Source: Apostichopus japonicus
Lineage: Eukaryota; Echinodermata; Holothuroidea; Aspidochirotida; Stichopodidae
Assembly (NCBI RefSeq): GCF_037975245.1
Contig: NC_092564.1
Location: 4,730,984 to 4,794,983 of the forward strand
DNA length: 64,000 nucleotides
Reading direction: 5' to 3'
Shown here: positions 23,355 through 36,800 of the stretch, piece after piece
How the letters are laid out: each line of letters starts with the position of its first letter
Position numbering within the stretch: position 1 is the stretch's first letter
Notes under the pieces: generated by a model
Databases searched by the model: none
Told to the model about the DNA's origin: nothing
The model's input: the letters and a program-made list of their open reading frames with translations, nothing else
Position numbers and translations under genes: made by a program

Positions 23355-24168
23355 AGAAACTACAGTGGTCTCTTAGCGCTTGTAGGTGTTTTCGCTAGCT
23401 TCAGGCTATCTCTCACTTCATAGCTTATATGTTGTTCATTCACGGCACATTCAATATACTATACCATATACCATGAATATTCTTAACTAGGAAAGCCTAA
23501 TTTTGTGGTCACTAAATCCGAACCTCCTCTCTTTGGTAGATTGTGATTTTCGTACGACGTTCCTCAAAGACAGAGAATACTAAAATTATTACTAAAATTA
23601 TAATAATCCCATTTTCACACCGCATACTCTTTCAATCAAAAAGTTTACATTAAGTTCAAATAACAAAAAAAACGTGTCCCCCCCCCCCCCCCCCCCAGCT
23701 GGCCCAATGTCTCACGGTTTTCGACAAATGTTACTCTGTGGCCCAATCAAATCTTAGGTTGTGCTAACTTACATAACTCAATGACGTATTTTGATATAGG
23801 ATTTCAGCCACACAGGACGGCAGGACAAAGTAAATAAGCAGTAACACTAAAGGGTTGTGCATTCTATGGATAGGCTGCCAGTTCATTACACAGAGCGGGC
23901 AAAGCAAACTTATTACAAAAAATAAATAATAAGCCCTATTCAAATAAGAAAACAACATTTCATAACATATTAATGGCTCATTTTGTTAACACATTTGAGC
24001 TTAAGCATAGCTGGTCATAGTTAGCAGTATTACTGTTTATATATAAGTGTAGTAATAGTAAGGAGTATTGCTGGATATGTAACGTTTCTATCAATACTGA
24101 GATTGTAACACACAGGTTGTTTCTCATTTACAGTTTTGTTAATCCAAAGCGTTATAAATGTTATTTTC

Positions 24169-27100
24169 TCATTTTTCTGAGCAAATGTCTCTCGCTATCA
24201 ATTCCTTCATGATTTCGTTGCTCCCAGCATAAATCGGATACACTTTAGTTGCAGCAAACGCTCGGGCTAATGGATACTCCCACATATAACCCCATCCTCC
24301 ATGCAGCTGTACACACTCACCAGCAACTCGAGTAGCAAGGTCCGTTGTCCTATGAAACAGATACAAAACAAACGTTTATAAAAGAGAGGAATATTTTAGG
24401 TCTCATATTAAGAAATGACGTAAATCAAACCCTTAGTGACCGAATTCAAAGAACGAAACATTCCTCCGTGATATAAATACGAACATTTCTCCGTGATATA
24501 GATAGGATCATTTTCCGTGTTATAGATAGGATTATTTCTCCGTGTTAAATAAGTATAGTACACTTAATGTAATATCAATTAATTTATACTTCGTTCTTCT
24601 TGACGTTGAGGACATTTCGAACCCCTAGATATTATTAGTTTCAAATTTCTCTTTGTTTTTGTTTTTGTTGATGTCTATCCTTGGGTATCGGTTGTTCCTA
24701 TAGTTGGCATTCCTGTGTGTTTATGCGTGTGCGTGTTCGTGTTAGTGTTACAGTGTGTTTATGTCTGTGTTTTCATTTGCGCTTTTATTACTTTGGATTG
24801 TCTTGTTCTATTTCATTTTGTTTTCGTTCCGTATTGTATTGTTTTGTTTAATTTGCTTTAATGTCATTTTGTCTTGTTTTTCTTTCTTTAATTAAGTAAA
24901 AATAAATCTTTAGACTTACCAGTATTTTAGCATTGAAGCACTTGCATTGTCGAGTCTATTCTCGCAGTACATTTGAAGACATTTATCAGTGAATGTTCTG
25001 GTGATACAGATCTCTGTCTTCATTTCGGCCATGCGATGCTGAATAGTCTGAAAAAATGGCAAAAGTAAATAGTTACAGGGTCATAGGTCATCAATTGTGA
25101 CGTCAGTTCTATCTATTTTTCGAATGCCGTTGTGTTCGATATTGCGGTTGTATACAATCCCACACTGTAGGTACTACGTACACACCTGTTGTACGATTTA
25201 TTTACTTGTAGATGAGATTGTCACTGTTCAGCTGGAGTTGTCTTGAATGACTTTGTGAACACTAGTAGTAATACATCCTTCGCCGACTTGAACTTGGATA
25301 ACACAGGAAACGTTTGGCCACCTTTAAATTAAGGCGTTCAATTTCCATACGAACTCCTTGGTGCGCTCTCCCCCACCGTCCCCTACCCGGATAACACATT
25401 ACAATATTAAAAACTTTTTATTACTATAACATAAATCAGATTAGGCTATATATAACTCCATAAATTTGATTAAACTCGTTATCATTTCTAATGCATTGAG
25501 CCAATACACATTAAAACTAGTATAGTGACCAATGATTTGGAGCAATTTATCTGTTTCCAACAATAGCGAAACTGGTAAATGTTCATATTAACAGTTTTTG
25601 TCATCGCTTAAGTGTGAATGAACAGCAATCAGAATCTTATGTGCTTACGACACACGTTCAACATTGTTATCCCAAAACGTGGTGTATTTACCTGCAGCTT
25701 TGACAAAGTCTTTCCAAACGCTTTTCTCTTCGTTACATACTCCTTAGTCATTTCGAACATACATTCAGAGTGGGCGTGGACACCCAGAGATAAAATAAGA
25801 CGTTCTCTCGGTAACTGGTTCATGAGGAAGTAAAACCCTTTGTTCAAGTTGTCTGCGCCTCCCAATAACGCCTCCTTTGGCAAGCGTACGTCTTCGAAGA
25901 ACAGCTCAGCAGTGTCCTGTAATTATTCAATATTAAAACATCATGGAATTAAGAGCCATTTCATGAAGCTTTCTTCACACGAAATTACAATAAAGAGGGA
26001 AATAAAAAGCATCCACCCTACAGAATAAAATATATAAATAAATATAAAAGCAAGAAAAACACCCACAAGTTGTTACTGGAAGAAAAGATGTCTTCTACCA
26101 CAATTAGTCTCAATAACTTATAATTAGTCCATAGGTTTTTCATATTAATGAAAGATATCCCGACAAGTGCAAAACAACACTTTTACCAAAGCATCGTCGT
26201 AACTGATTAACAGGTTGACATGAAAATGACATTTTAAATTTACTACAAGCCGCCCATCCCCCACCCCCATCACCCCCATTTTTTAACAAAATGGAACTCT
26301 CTCTAAGTCTATATATCTATATATCAGTGGCGAATGGGCTTATTACGTGGTTTAGTACTTCAGCATATGGGATGTTAGCAGTTCCAGACATACCGCTGAT
26401 CTTTGTCCAATCTTCTTCAAGGGCTTGCCTTTATGGAATCCCGGTGTATCTGCATCCACAAGAAATAGAGATATTCCATGCGCTTGCCGTTTTGCAGCAA
26501 GATCAGTAATAGCGACGACAACCGCCATGTCGCATAAATACCCATTCGTAATAAACACCTTAAAAGAAAAGAAACAATACCATTTGAAATTGTTCAGAGG
26601 CAAAATTATTTTCGACCGATGAAAGAGAGACATTTAATAATTCAAATTCATGGTGGAACTTGCATTCAACCGGAACAGTAAAGTTGACTTGCAGCAAACA
26701 GGTATGTTGCTATGAGGCTTTGTTCGGTGCGATATGTATTACATATTAACAACATGTATCAGGAGTATCAAATACTGATCATTCCTAGAAAAGCCAAAGT
26801 TAAAAGACTATAGAAAATGCTGAAAGTTTTATGATACCTTATTTCCGTTTAAGATCCAGTCATCTCCATCTCGTTTAGCTGTCGTCTTTATTCCTTGGAG
26901 GTCGCTGGAGAAAGTATGAAATAGAAGAAAGGCCGTACGGTTATACTGACAAATTTATGTGTGCCGATATAACGTTACAACATATCTTTATAAACACTGA
27001 CGTGTATTACTTATAGAGAGAAAGAGATATATGGGAAACCTTTTTAAAGTCAGATAAAGTACATTGTCTATGCATGCGGCAACCTGTTCTGTTAGGATGA

Positions 27101-30100
27101 TATATATACGGTATCTATAAGGTGTATACGTTTAGAGGGCGCTCTTGCAATTCAAACATAGATCGATTTATGTTCGAGCATCATTGTAGTCGATTGCTAC
27201 AACGAGTCTATAATGTATATTCAATCTGAACTAAAGTCGCGTGGAAACCAAATTGAATTGTTACAACTTTTCGCAATTTCGTTACTTCTTATAATCGCTG
27301 TTGTGTTGTGCAAATGATATAACACAATATTTGCCATTGTAAAGCGCTTTATTAACGTTACGCTTATTCTACGATATTTCACCAAGGTAGAAAAAATGTG
27401 CGATCGTTTCAAGATCATAGAACTAGGAGTAACGAACTTTGCTGATTTTTTTCAGAACAGACTGTTACGCTAACTTGACGTTATGACATGATTCCTTAAA
27501 GAAATCACCAAACAGTGATCATGATGTCATTGAAACATCGTGCAAGGATCAAATGATTTGGCTTAAAACATACCTTATATCTCAGTTGTAACTTACCCTG
27601 GTGAGTTCTGTTTATAAATTTGTAAAGTAAAAGGAAAAGTATAAAATAAAATTCAGGAATATTCAGAAATATGTAGATTTACAAAGGCTGGACCGGAAAT
27701 TACTGTCAAACTATATTAAGTTATATACCTCCCAGCCTGAGGTTCAGTCATTGCGATGGCTCCTATGATCGTCCCAGCAGCCATCCCGGGTACGTATTTT
27801 TCTTGCTGTTCTGGCGTTCCATACTCTACTACATATGGCATGATAATGTCATTATGTAACTGCCAACCGCTCGTACCAGCGTCGTTAGAGTAACCTCTTC
27901 GAGGTGACGAGGAGAGATAAAAAGAAAACAAAATAATTGTCAACAAACACGCTGTCAATATGTATACAGGCAGTATGTAAACACTGCAGTAGTTCAAAGT
28001 GTATGGTGTTTGTATAGTGTATTCTATAGACCCAGCACATGTATACATTATTAATTTTATGCAAACTGAGGATATGACGTCACAGTATAGTTGTGATTGG
28101 TAATTTTGATAAAATGCATGACATAGGTGGAAATTATTATAAATTCACGGGTTTTGTATGCAGAAATCTTCTTGAATTATTGAGCTAGTTTCCTTACTGC
28201 AGTCTCTTCTTTCATGATCTCTATGATTGTTTTTAATTACTGCTTAATTAATACATATATAATATATAATTACAACCGTTTCTCATCATTCGCTTTAACA
28301 TGGTTAAATTGGTAAGCTTAAGCTGTAGGTGTATTGCTACTAAACACTATTTGAAATATGACCTGGGATATCATGCTAAATATGTAGATTACAAATGCCA
28401 AAAGGACCTGGTATTCAAACCTCTTTTTTGGCGGAGAGGGGGGGGGTGGGAGAGGGTGACCCAAATCTACACCTTCTTAATTTGAGAGACCCTCCTCCAG
28501 TGGTGGAAATTTCAAGGAGAAGGGTTATACGTGGAGGTGGTTTTCCCTCCCCCTTTGAGACATTTTTATATGGTTAAGGGTCCTTAGGTACAAACTGAAT
28601 GTTGATATTTTGCAACATTGAAGTAAATTCTGTTTAAGTGTTTTCCACTTTTCCCCGACAAATATTAGCGATTTGTCTCTCAAACTTTGTGGACCCTCCG
28701 AATCCGACAAGGTCACAAAATATGTTTATCTGTACAAAAAAAGGGGGGAAAATGAGCCCCCACCCACCCCAAAGAAATGATGTAAACTTACTGCTCTTCT
28801 GGAAAGATGGCGGCATACTTAAAATCACCACCTACTCCTCCCATTTCAGCTGGTGCTGAAATTCCTAACATTCCGGCTGCTCCTAACTTAGCCCATAGCT
28901 CCCTGTCTACATGTCCTTGCTCTTCGTATCTTTGAGAGAAACGAATAAAATTCACAAAGACGTCATGTTGTGAAAGGGCATGGCTGCCAACAGACATGTC
29001 ACGCATGACATTTAAGCTAATCTATAACACTAGATAAATCCTATTGACTTTTCTAACAGAAAATATTTCACTGAGTAAAATGGGACTTTTATTAAAGTAG
29101 CTGGTTTCGACCTTTTGTTTGTTGCGCAATGGTGTGATTAAAATTTAAACACGTCTGCAGTAAGATAAACGCTAAGGTTGGGTTCCATTGCCATTGTCAA
29201 CTTATATGATAGCTTGTTTAACTAACTTTGGCAAGAGCAAAAGGTCGTAAACTAAACTGGTAGCTTTGTCAATTACACCGGGAAAAGAATATTGATGGAA
29301 GGCGATGCATATTTGTTTGAGCGACTGTAAAATAGCTAACCAAATGCGAGGCACTATAACATCCCGTGAAATGTTATTACTATATAAACAAATTATCATA
29401 GCTACATATGTTAAACGTTAGGTCGTTACTTCCATGCTAAAGCAACGTTGACGATGAAATTATCCTCACCTCATTTGGTTTGGCAAAATTTCTTCTTGGA
29501 AAAATTTCCGTATTGACCGGCGAAAGATGTCATGTTCTTCAGTAAATACATCTCTTGTACCAATTTCCATCATATTTTCAACTTGACCAGGTTCTGGTCT
29601 CCTAAAACAATTAAGTTAAAACAAAGATGGAAAACTGATTCTCAAATGAGATAAATTGGTTGTCAAACCGTAATTCGGTAATTGCATTCATTGTTTATGA
29701 TCACCATCAACAGTAAAACAAAAATAGAACGAATGACCGAAATCGGATTGTGAACTTGATTCAATATAAAGCTATATGTCTGCAAGGAATTTCCTAAAAC
29801 CTATGAACAAATTGGGATACATTCATATTTTCAAGTATAGTTGCAATGCATATAATGTAACATTGCTTAGTAGTATGTGGGAGTGTCTCTCAGGATCCTT
29901 TCGAAATGTCACCCAGGACAGAGCCTGGGTACAAAATGCCAAATAACTTGATTCCCTCTCAACGCCAACTCCCTTTACATTGAGACTATCAACATGTGAT
30001 CATGACGGTGTCAAGAGCTGTAGAACTTGAAAAGTACTGTTTATGAATATCCTGTATAATGCTCTCACGACCTAAGACGTTATAAGATATTTACATTATA

Positions 30101-32334
30101 CATAAAGGGAACGTTCTCCTCTCCTAACCCTGAAAAGTCCAACTTATAAACAAAGACATGATCCATCTCTTTACCATGTTTTGGGTGATTCTTCATTTTC
30201 TGTGGTCGAGTTATCATTGTGTTGATACCTGTGAGAAACAGGAAGGAATGATTGCGTAATGGACACATTTAGAGTGAAGTGTAGTCAGCGTCATAACGAT
30301 TTAACTTGTGGGCCCGGGGCCAAGAATTAGATGCGGCTCTCTAATGAACTGCTAACGGTGGCCAAGAAAAAGATGGAGCCCCTAAAGCTATAGCGAAGCG
30401 AGAAATGACATCCCGTCCCACATCTTCTTGGTGATACTGAATCTGTCATTTATGAACGAAATTTGCTCTCTGCACATTTTTTTAGTGCGGCTCTGCCTGG
30501 CCTCTCAATCCCTTGTCGTTAAACCGATGGAACCTGCTACTGCAGGAATCGTGTATATGGCGGGCAAAGGCTCCCGAGTAGCGTTATAAGTACATATATA
30601 CGCATGGAAACAGTGGGCATACAAGTCGCATTATAAAATTCATTTTTTTCTCTCATTTTTTAAATCCCTAGGTCAAAGGAGCAATAGGGCAATAGTTTAT
30701 TATATTTTATCATTGTTATTCGGTAACACGTAAATACTTCGTAAATTAAGACAAAGAAAAACTGCAAATTCTAATCTTCCAGGTCTCACAAGTTCATTAT
30801 TAATCTTACACGTGATATTTGTTGTATTTGTCCAACCTCTTGAACTTTGATAATGGTATCGCAAAGCTAATATAAACTTATGTAATATCTTGCAGCAAAT
30901 GAGGGGAGGGTTAGCCGAAAACACATCTAGTGTAATGAAAAATAGAACACAATACCGTATTTCACACTGCCTGCCGAAACCACAATATTGCTCCCGATTC
31001 TTAATAAGGTACTTTGGAGGAATCTTACATGTTTGCCGTTAACGCAAAACACATGCATGGGAAATCATATGATGTTTTGAGTCTTTTCTCCCATTTATAA
31101 CGTTTCTATTGATTTTCCCTCTACAATTGGGATAAAGGCATTTTTCCTCCAAATAATTTTTGTGAATCGAGCAGTCCTCTGTGGATACATACTAATGGTA
31201 CATATCTTCACAAACACAAAAGAATAGACAACACAATTGTCAATAAAATATAGATTAGCTTTGATGATGCCGGAATATTGATCATTCATTTAAACTTTTT
31301 CTGAATAGTTTTTGGGATTTAGTCTTTACGTATTTCTGCTCTAAAAGTGCCGATTAAGGTTGTAGGGTAGAAGAAAGATATTCTTTCAGTCTATAAAATA
31401 CTGAATTGTTTCTAATAGAAATATTCCACATATCGTTTTAAACTGTATGCAACCAACAATATATGACTTTACGAGCACGTCTTTGATTGTAGGAAAGTTG
31501 TGACGTAGGAAACAAAACAAGATGATTATCGTCATTACCTATTGCATCTTTCAAAATTCACGATATATGCTTTTAAAAAAAGGAGAAAAAACATCGCTAG
31601 CGTAATTTGATCCTATTAGCCAAAAACTGACATGTTAACTTTCTGATCGACTGAAAGATTGAAAGTTTCTTCTCTGTATCTTAACGGGCAGACTTCCTTA
31701 CACAATAATAACAAGTTATATAAACAGTACAAATTGTTACAGCGTGTACACGTATGTATGTATTGTATATATTTTAGATCCTCCTGCAAGCAGGAACTCG
31801 CGAAGAAGCCTCATTGGATTATCAAAGCCGCAAGCTGACCGAAGTCAGTCTCTTAGATTCATATTTAACGTCCATGATTATGAATTGTCAACTGTCAACA
31901 ACTCTGTAACTGGACGACATACATTCATCTTGGAGTGACTCGAACTCGGGACCTTATGACTGAAAGGCACAGGCGTTAGTGGGGCACCGACGTAGGCACC
32001 GACACCGCAAGGCACCGACGTACAGCGACATACAACGAGAAATAACGACGTAGACACGACACACGAAGACCAACAACGAAGTTGACAACGACATACGACA
32101 GCAGAGGTTAAACAACACACGAAGGCTCACACAGACACACGACGACTCACACACGCCACACGACGACAATATGGGTGTCAACGTACAACGACGTACAGTG
32201 ACGTACAACGAACCATTCAGTCCGCCAATCACCGGGATTCTGAGTGGTACTAACCTTGAGAAGGATTGGATACAAACAGTCGGGTTCCTGATGCATCTTG
32301 CTGGAACTTTTGAGAATAATGCCAACGAAACCAT
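24169..32334 (-). CDS. ACADL: Long-chain acyl-CoA dehydrogenase-like, copy C (10 exons)
   Basis: Same enzyme as A and B. Exons in coding order: 32334-32255, 30228-30175, 29601-29470, 28929-28792, 27896-27729, 26904-26838, 26558-26394, 25916-25692, 25047-24920, 24349-24169 (stop). Lengths equal those of A and B; splice sites are intact; 445 residues. Own differences include GGADNLNKG, GVHAHSE and TKEYV in exon 8, and YPLARAF for YPIARAF in exon 10. Catalytic Glu306 and both signature regions are kept, and Ala is at position 427 as in B. As in A, the frame is open upstream of MVSLAL to a further Met (MHNISIN...). Its upstream DR1-like site is damaged, so its expression may differ from A and B. 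Confidence 0.93.
31751..31979 (-). mobile_element. tRNA-derived SINE in intron 1 of gene C
   Basis: Third orthologous copy of the truncated minus-strand SINE (see 9497-9735). It confirms that the insertion is older than the tandem duplication. Confidence 0.8.
31980..32215. repeat. CGAC/ACACGACG-rich simple repeat, copy C
   Basis: Counterpart of 9737-9990 and 20992-21225 in intron 1 of gene C. Confidence 0.7.
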
Positions 32335-32465
32335 TTTGTTCAGCTGCATATTAATAGATATATTGTGCATTGAATGGTCAAGACTACACTGTTGACCAAT
32401 TGGTAAGACGGACTCGCCTTATTAAGCTTCGCTTTGACTAGATTCAAGAGAAACGCTGACCTGAC
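32335..32465 (-). promoter_or_regulatory. Putative proximal promoter of gene C (CCAAT kept, DR1 eroded)
   Basis: CCAATTGG is kept at 32396-32403. The place of the DR1 (32428-32440) reads TAGTCAAAGCGAA on the minus strand, having lost the second half-site. The AGGTCA half-site near 32460 is retained. Confidence 0.38.
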
Positions 32466-33144
32466 CAGTGGTCAATCTAATATGGACAAAGTAAATAGTG
32501 ACAACCGTTGTGGTCAGAAATCCGGTCAAATTTCTGTATTTATTATTTACAAATTGATTTGATAAAAACGGATTAGATATCCTATAGGCCTATAGCAGTT
32601 TGAAGTTTCATTTTGCCGGATATCAAAACAAGCAACAGAGCAATTCAAAGTCAGATTCTTAACATCGGGGGGCTAAACATGGGTAACTGTTTGTAACTTT
32701 TTTTGGAAATTTATACAAATTTGAAACGAAATGTTACCAATGAAAACGAGGCGGATCATGATATGGCAAAATTAGTCAAGTGTGTATCTGTATTCAAGTG
32801 TACATGGACATGGATATTTGAGTGCACATAATATGAACACACACATATTCAAGTGTACGTGTACCAGTTCATGGTGTACACAAGGGGATAGGGGGAGGTG
32901 GTCATGCCCCCTCCCCGTCCATCGTCAGTCGGGCGAAGATGGTTCAGTCTGGGAAACTGTAACATTCAGTAGAGGAAGAATCAGACCACTCACTCCTTAG
33001 GGTGTCCACCCCGCGGTATAACCTCCCATAGAATTTAAGGGTATTTAGTAGCTCAACCTTGCGCTTAGACCTAAGTATAGGCCTAATATGTGGTCTAGAT
33101 ATGTCTCTGGAAGAACCAATTGACGTCTAAGCGTCTGATTTTGA

Positions 33145-33850
33145 GGAGGGTCGGGGGGGGGGGAGATGCCCAGACCTCCAAACATAGTAATCCTCTTCAA
33201 CGACCCCAGAACCACACCATCTTCTTTATGAAAACCTTAATGCGCCTCTGAACCCTTCCATTAAGGTTCTCGCCCCTACGTACAACAGTGGGGGTATTAA
33301 GAATCCCCGACCCCCCCCACCTCCCACCACCCACCGTTGAACTCATGTTTCATTGTCGAGCACATCAAGATATTAAACTATTACTTAAACGTTTTAACAT
33401 TTAGGCGTACATTAATCCAAAAAAAAAGTCTGGTCCAGGAAAAGAAGGCATACTTGATGAACTCTCAAACCCAGTCCCCTTACATCATCGAGATTCTAAT
33501 CGCATGATCACAAGTCGTATATTACATTGAGTCCCTTGGAAAGAGAATGTATCTTGCACATGATAGGGTTGAATGTTGGTGAGCGTTCCACTTTGTTTAC
33601 TGTCTACAAAGTGATTGCATTTCCGTTCATGTAATGATGATTAGGGTGCTTACGTGTAATATACGCACTGTAGGCCTACTACCAGTATAGTAATCAAGTT
33701 GGGACACTGCCAGTATCAAACCAGATTCAAAGTCTAAAGAAGGCTACGGTTTCGATGGAATTTAGTCCTGGCAATTATTGATCGCCTTTACCACATGGTC
33801 TGGACGATTACCTGTACAGGAATAAAAATATATTACTCTCGGGAACAATC
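33145..33850. other. Spacer between unit C and the plus-strand gene
   Basis: Begins with a G-run and a C-rich stretch near 33150-33340. No recognisable coding sequence or repeat family. The two genes flanking it are divergent: gene C runs left and the 33.85-41.04 kb gene runs right. The spacer therefore should contain the plus-strand gene's promoter, but no clear core element was found. Confidence 0.5.
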
Positions 33851-36800
33851 ATGGCTGTATGTTCAACGATCAACCGTTGTGTTCCAAGAATCAATTCTGC
33901 ATTTCGTTTTAGTTTATTAAACAGGTGAAGTACGATAACGTTTCTTGTTCGGATGGAGTTAACAATTTGTTGAGTATTTGTAGGAATGATGTTATACATT
34001 ATCAAAATGATCAATATTTTTATGTGCAGGAATGCGACATCAAGACAGCAATATGTTTTATTAATTTATTGTTTTAGTGACTGTATGCTCTTCCCGATTT
34101 TAAAATTTGACCGGGTAAGGGCGGATAATGTGTTGAATCGTTTGGAATTATTTGTACCACGGAAAACATATTTTGAGGTTTTCTTCGGATTCGAAGATAC
34201 ATATATTTATGTCATTATATACATTTATGTCATTATAATTTCGTTATAAATTCTTTGAAAAGTTCAACTTTTAGGCACAAAATTAATATATTGTACATAT
34301 TTAAGAAACACTATACCAACCAGCTCATATTTTACTTGGTTACGACTTTAATTTTTTGGAGAAATGACTCGTTATAAACATCTGGGGCTTTATGAAATAA
34401 ATTGGTTGGACTATTTAAGCTATAACATACATACAGTTTGTTCAGTCAGTTCATTATTTGCAAAGACAAAGCATTAACAAAGATAACAATTTTATACCCT
34501 TAAATATGCATACAAACTTGCCGGGGACAAAATGTAGCTCAACCGTGGGGGTAAATTAATACTTGAAAATTCCTTTTAAAGAAACACTTATAATATACAT
34601 TTTAATAAAATTACGAAACGTAGTCGGTGAATTCAGGCAAATTAGAGTGTGTTTATAACATGTACTGCTTGTAGCTTTCACCATCAGATTATAATTAAAC
34701 GGTGTAGACATGGTTGAAAGGTGTGGGGTGGGGTGGGGTGGGGGATAGGGGATATTACGCTCTAAATTCCCCTGACTAAATTAAGAAGTGGTCTAATTCT
34801 TTCCCGGCTGAGCGTTTATGGTTTAAATCTAAAGTTGCAGAGACTTTTTGTTATAAAACTAAGTTTCCGTTATTTGCATAGATATCAAAGCGGAAGTACA
34901 GCGGAGTTCCAGTATGAAGCAAAAATCAATCCATACAAGTAAGTATTCTTAATCTCTAAAAATGATTAAATTTATACGTTGATGAAATTATTACGTCCCC
35001 CAAAAATAAAAATGTATAATTCCCCCTTTTTTCTCTGTAGTATTATTTATTCCTTTACTCCTTGCAAAAGAAATTTGGAAATGATAAGGTTCAGTAATAA
35101 ACAAGAAACAATAAAAAATTGGGGTGGGTGGGAGGGGGAATTTCATCCTTATCCAAGCATGTGAAGTTATGGAAAGATCAGATGTCGGAATTAAACGAAT
35201 CATTGTTATCTTTATCATCTTACAACAGGGATGACCGACTTGAACTCAGTCAAACTGAAAATATGCTCGATATCGGAGCGAGACGAATTTATACCCAGGA
35301 TCATGATATGTTTAGACGATCGGTGCGAAGGTTCTTTGTAGAAAATGTTCTACCACATCAAATGAGGTATTATTAATTGTGATTACATTTTCAGAGGCTT
35401 TTCTCCCGTATTTGTAGGATTTTACACGTAACTTCCGGACTCTTGCCTCATACAAGATCATCACCTTCCGGGTATATGATCTATGTGCCACATACGATCC
35501 TGTTACTAAAATGTAACCCCTTCCACCAAAAAGATGGTTCCCAATTTACACACCCAGTCACCGTTTTTATTTTTAAGAGCATGCTTTTGCATGTTTTTTT
35601 TAGCTCAAATTTGTCTATATGTTTTGAGATTTAAAACTCATAAAACGCATTTTCAGAGGCTTGTAGAACTAGGTCGCTCCAAGGAGACAATTATGTTTAA
35701 GACCCCCTCCCATCAGTCCATTTTGTACTCCTTATCTTTTGTAGTTTTGAAAATAAGAATCTCTGTTTTTAATTCCCGTATATTCTTGGGCGCCATCTAC
35801 ATTTTGCGGACCCCCTAAATTGACTATGGGTCCGGGTCTGTACCACACTGACACACTATCTCGTCAGACCTGCGTGGTTCCCGATCATCTCATCACGTAG
35901 ACTATTAAAGTATATTGCGTTGTCGTACAGTTGACTGGTGTCAGCATTACATGATAAAGTTTGAAGGATTGTAAAGTGATAAAAGCCGGAGAAAACTGAA
36001 GTCCAGCTGAATATCTACGCTCTGCAAATGATTACGGCTAACTAAAAGATAATACGTTATTTGAGAACGATTTACTGTAATACAACAAAAATGTAAAAAA
36101 TGAAAGGAAAAAAATATTGAAATTCTAATCATTGTTTTTTTTCACGGGTTACAGATATGAGAAACAGGGCTTTGTTGACAGAGAAATGTGGGAAATGATG
36201 GGAAAGGCAGGAATGTTGGGCTTGAACACGTCCACGGAGATGGGTGGACATGGAGCAGATTTCAAGTTTGCATCGATTGTCGACGAAGAACAGTACGTAT
36301 ATATATATATTAGATCGATATCCCAGTATATGTTATCCCAATGTAACCTCCTATCGCAATTCCGAATATATAATTGACGTTTTATCACAAATTTGTTTAT
36401 CATATATTAATATCGACCGCCCAACAAATTGACGGATTATCGGAGTTAAAATGGATGACTTTTTGCCCAATTGTTCAATTAGTGTGTTGTCGGCGTTCAT
36501 GACGTTTGTTCTAGGGGTTTGGGGAAATTCGATTCCTCGAACAAAAACGCCACCATCCCCCATTTCAGTCGTCCAACAGAAGTGACGCGCCTGCCTGCAC
36601 TCGGCATGAAAATGATGAAAAAGTATTTACTATGTGCCAAAGTAATGTTGATAATGTTCTTTCTCTGTCTAATTGGTAGATGTTTTCTGAATGATGTAGG
36701 CACCAATGGATGGAAAGTACACAGTAACATAGTAATGCCCTACATTGAAGAATATGGAACAGCGGGCCAACAGCAGAAGTATCTCCCCGATATGACCGCT

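Larger units (their letters stand above)
23365..33144 (-). repeat. Tandem duplication unit C
   Basis: Third unit, with ACADL-like gene C. It shares with B, but not A, a roughly 300-bp intron segment (28120-28440; B 15530-15845). It ends at GCGTCTGATTTTGA, the same breakpoint as unit A, after which no type-2 fragment follows. Confidence 0.9.

Noticed and set aside
30860-30900. Donor-like GTAAGT after GCTGCAAGATATGAC upstream of exon 2 (also 8690 and 19490)
   Set aside because: The GT is destroyed in copy C (reads ATAAGT), and no coding sequence precedes it.
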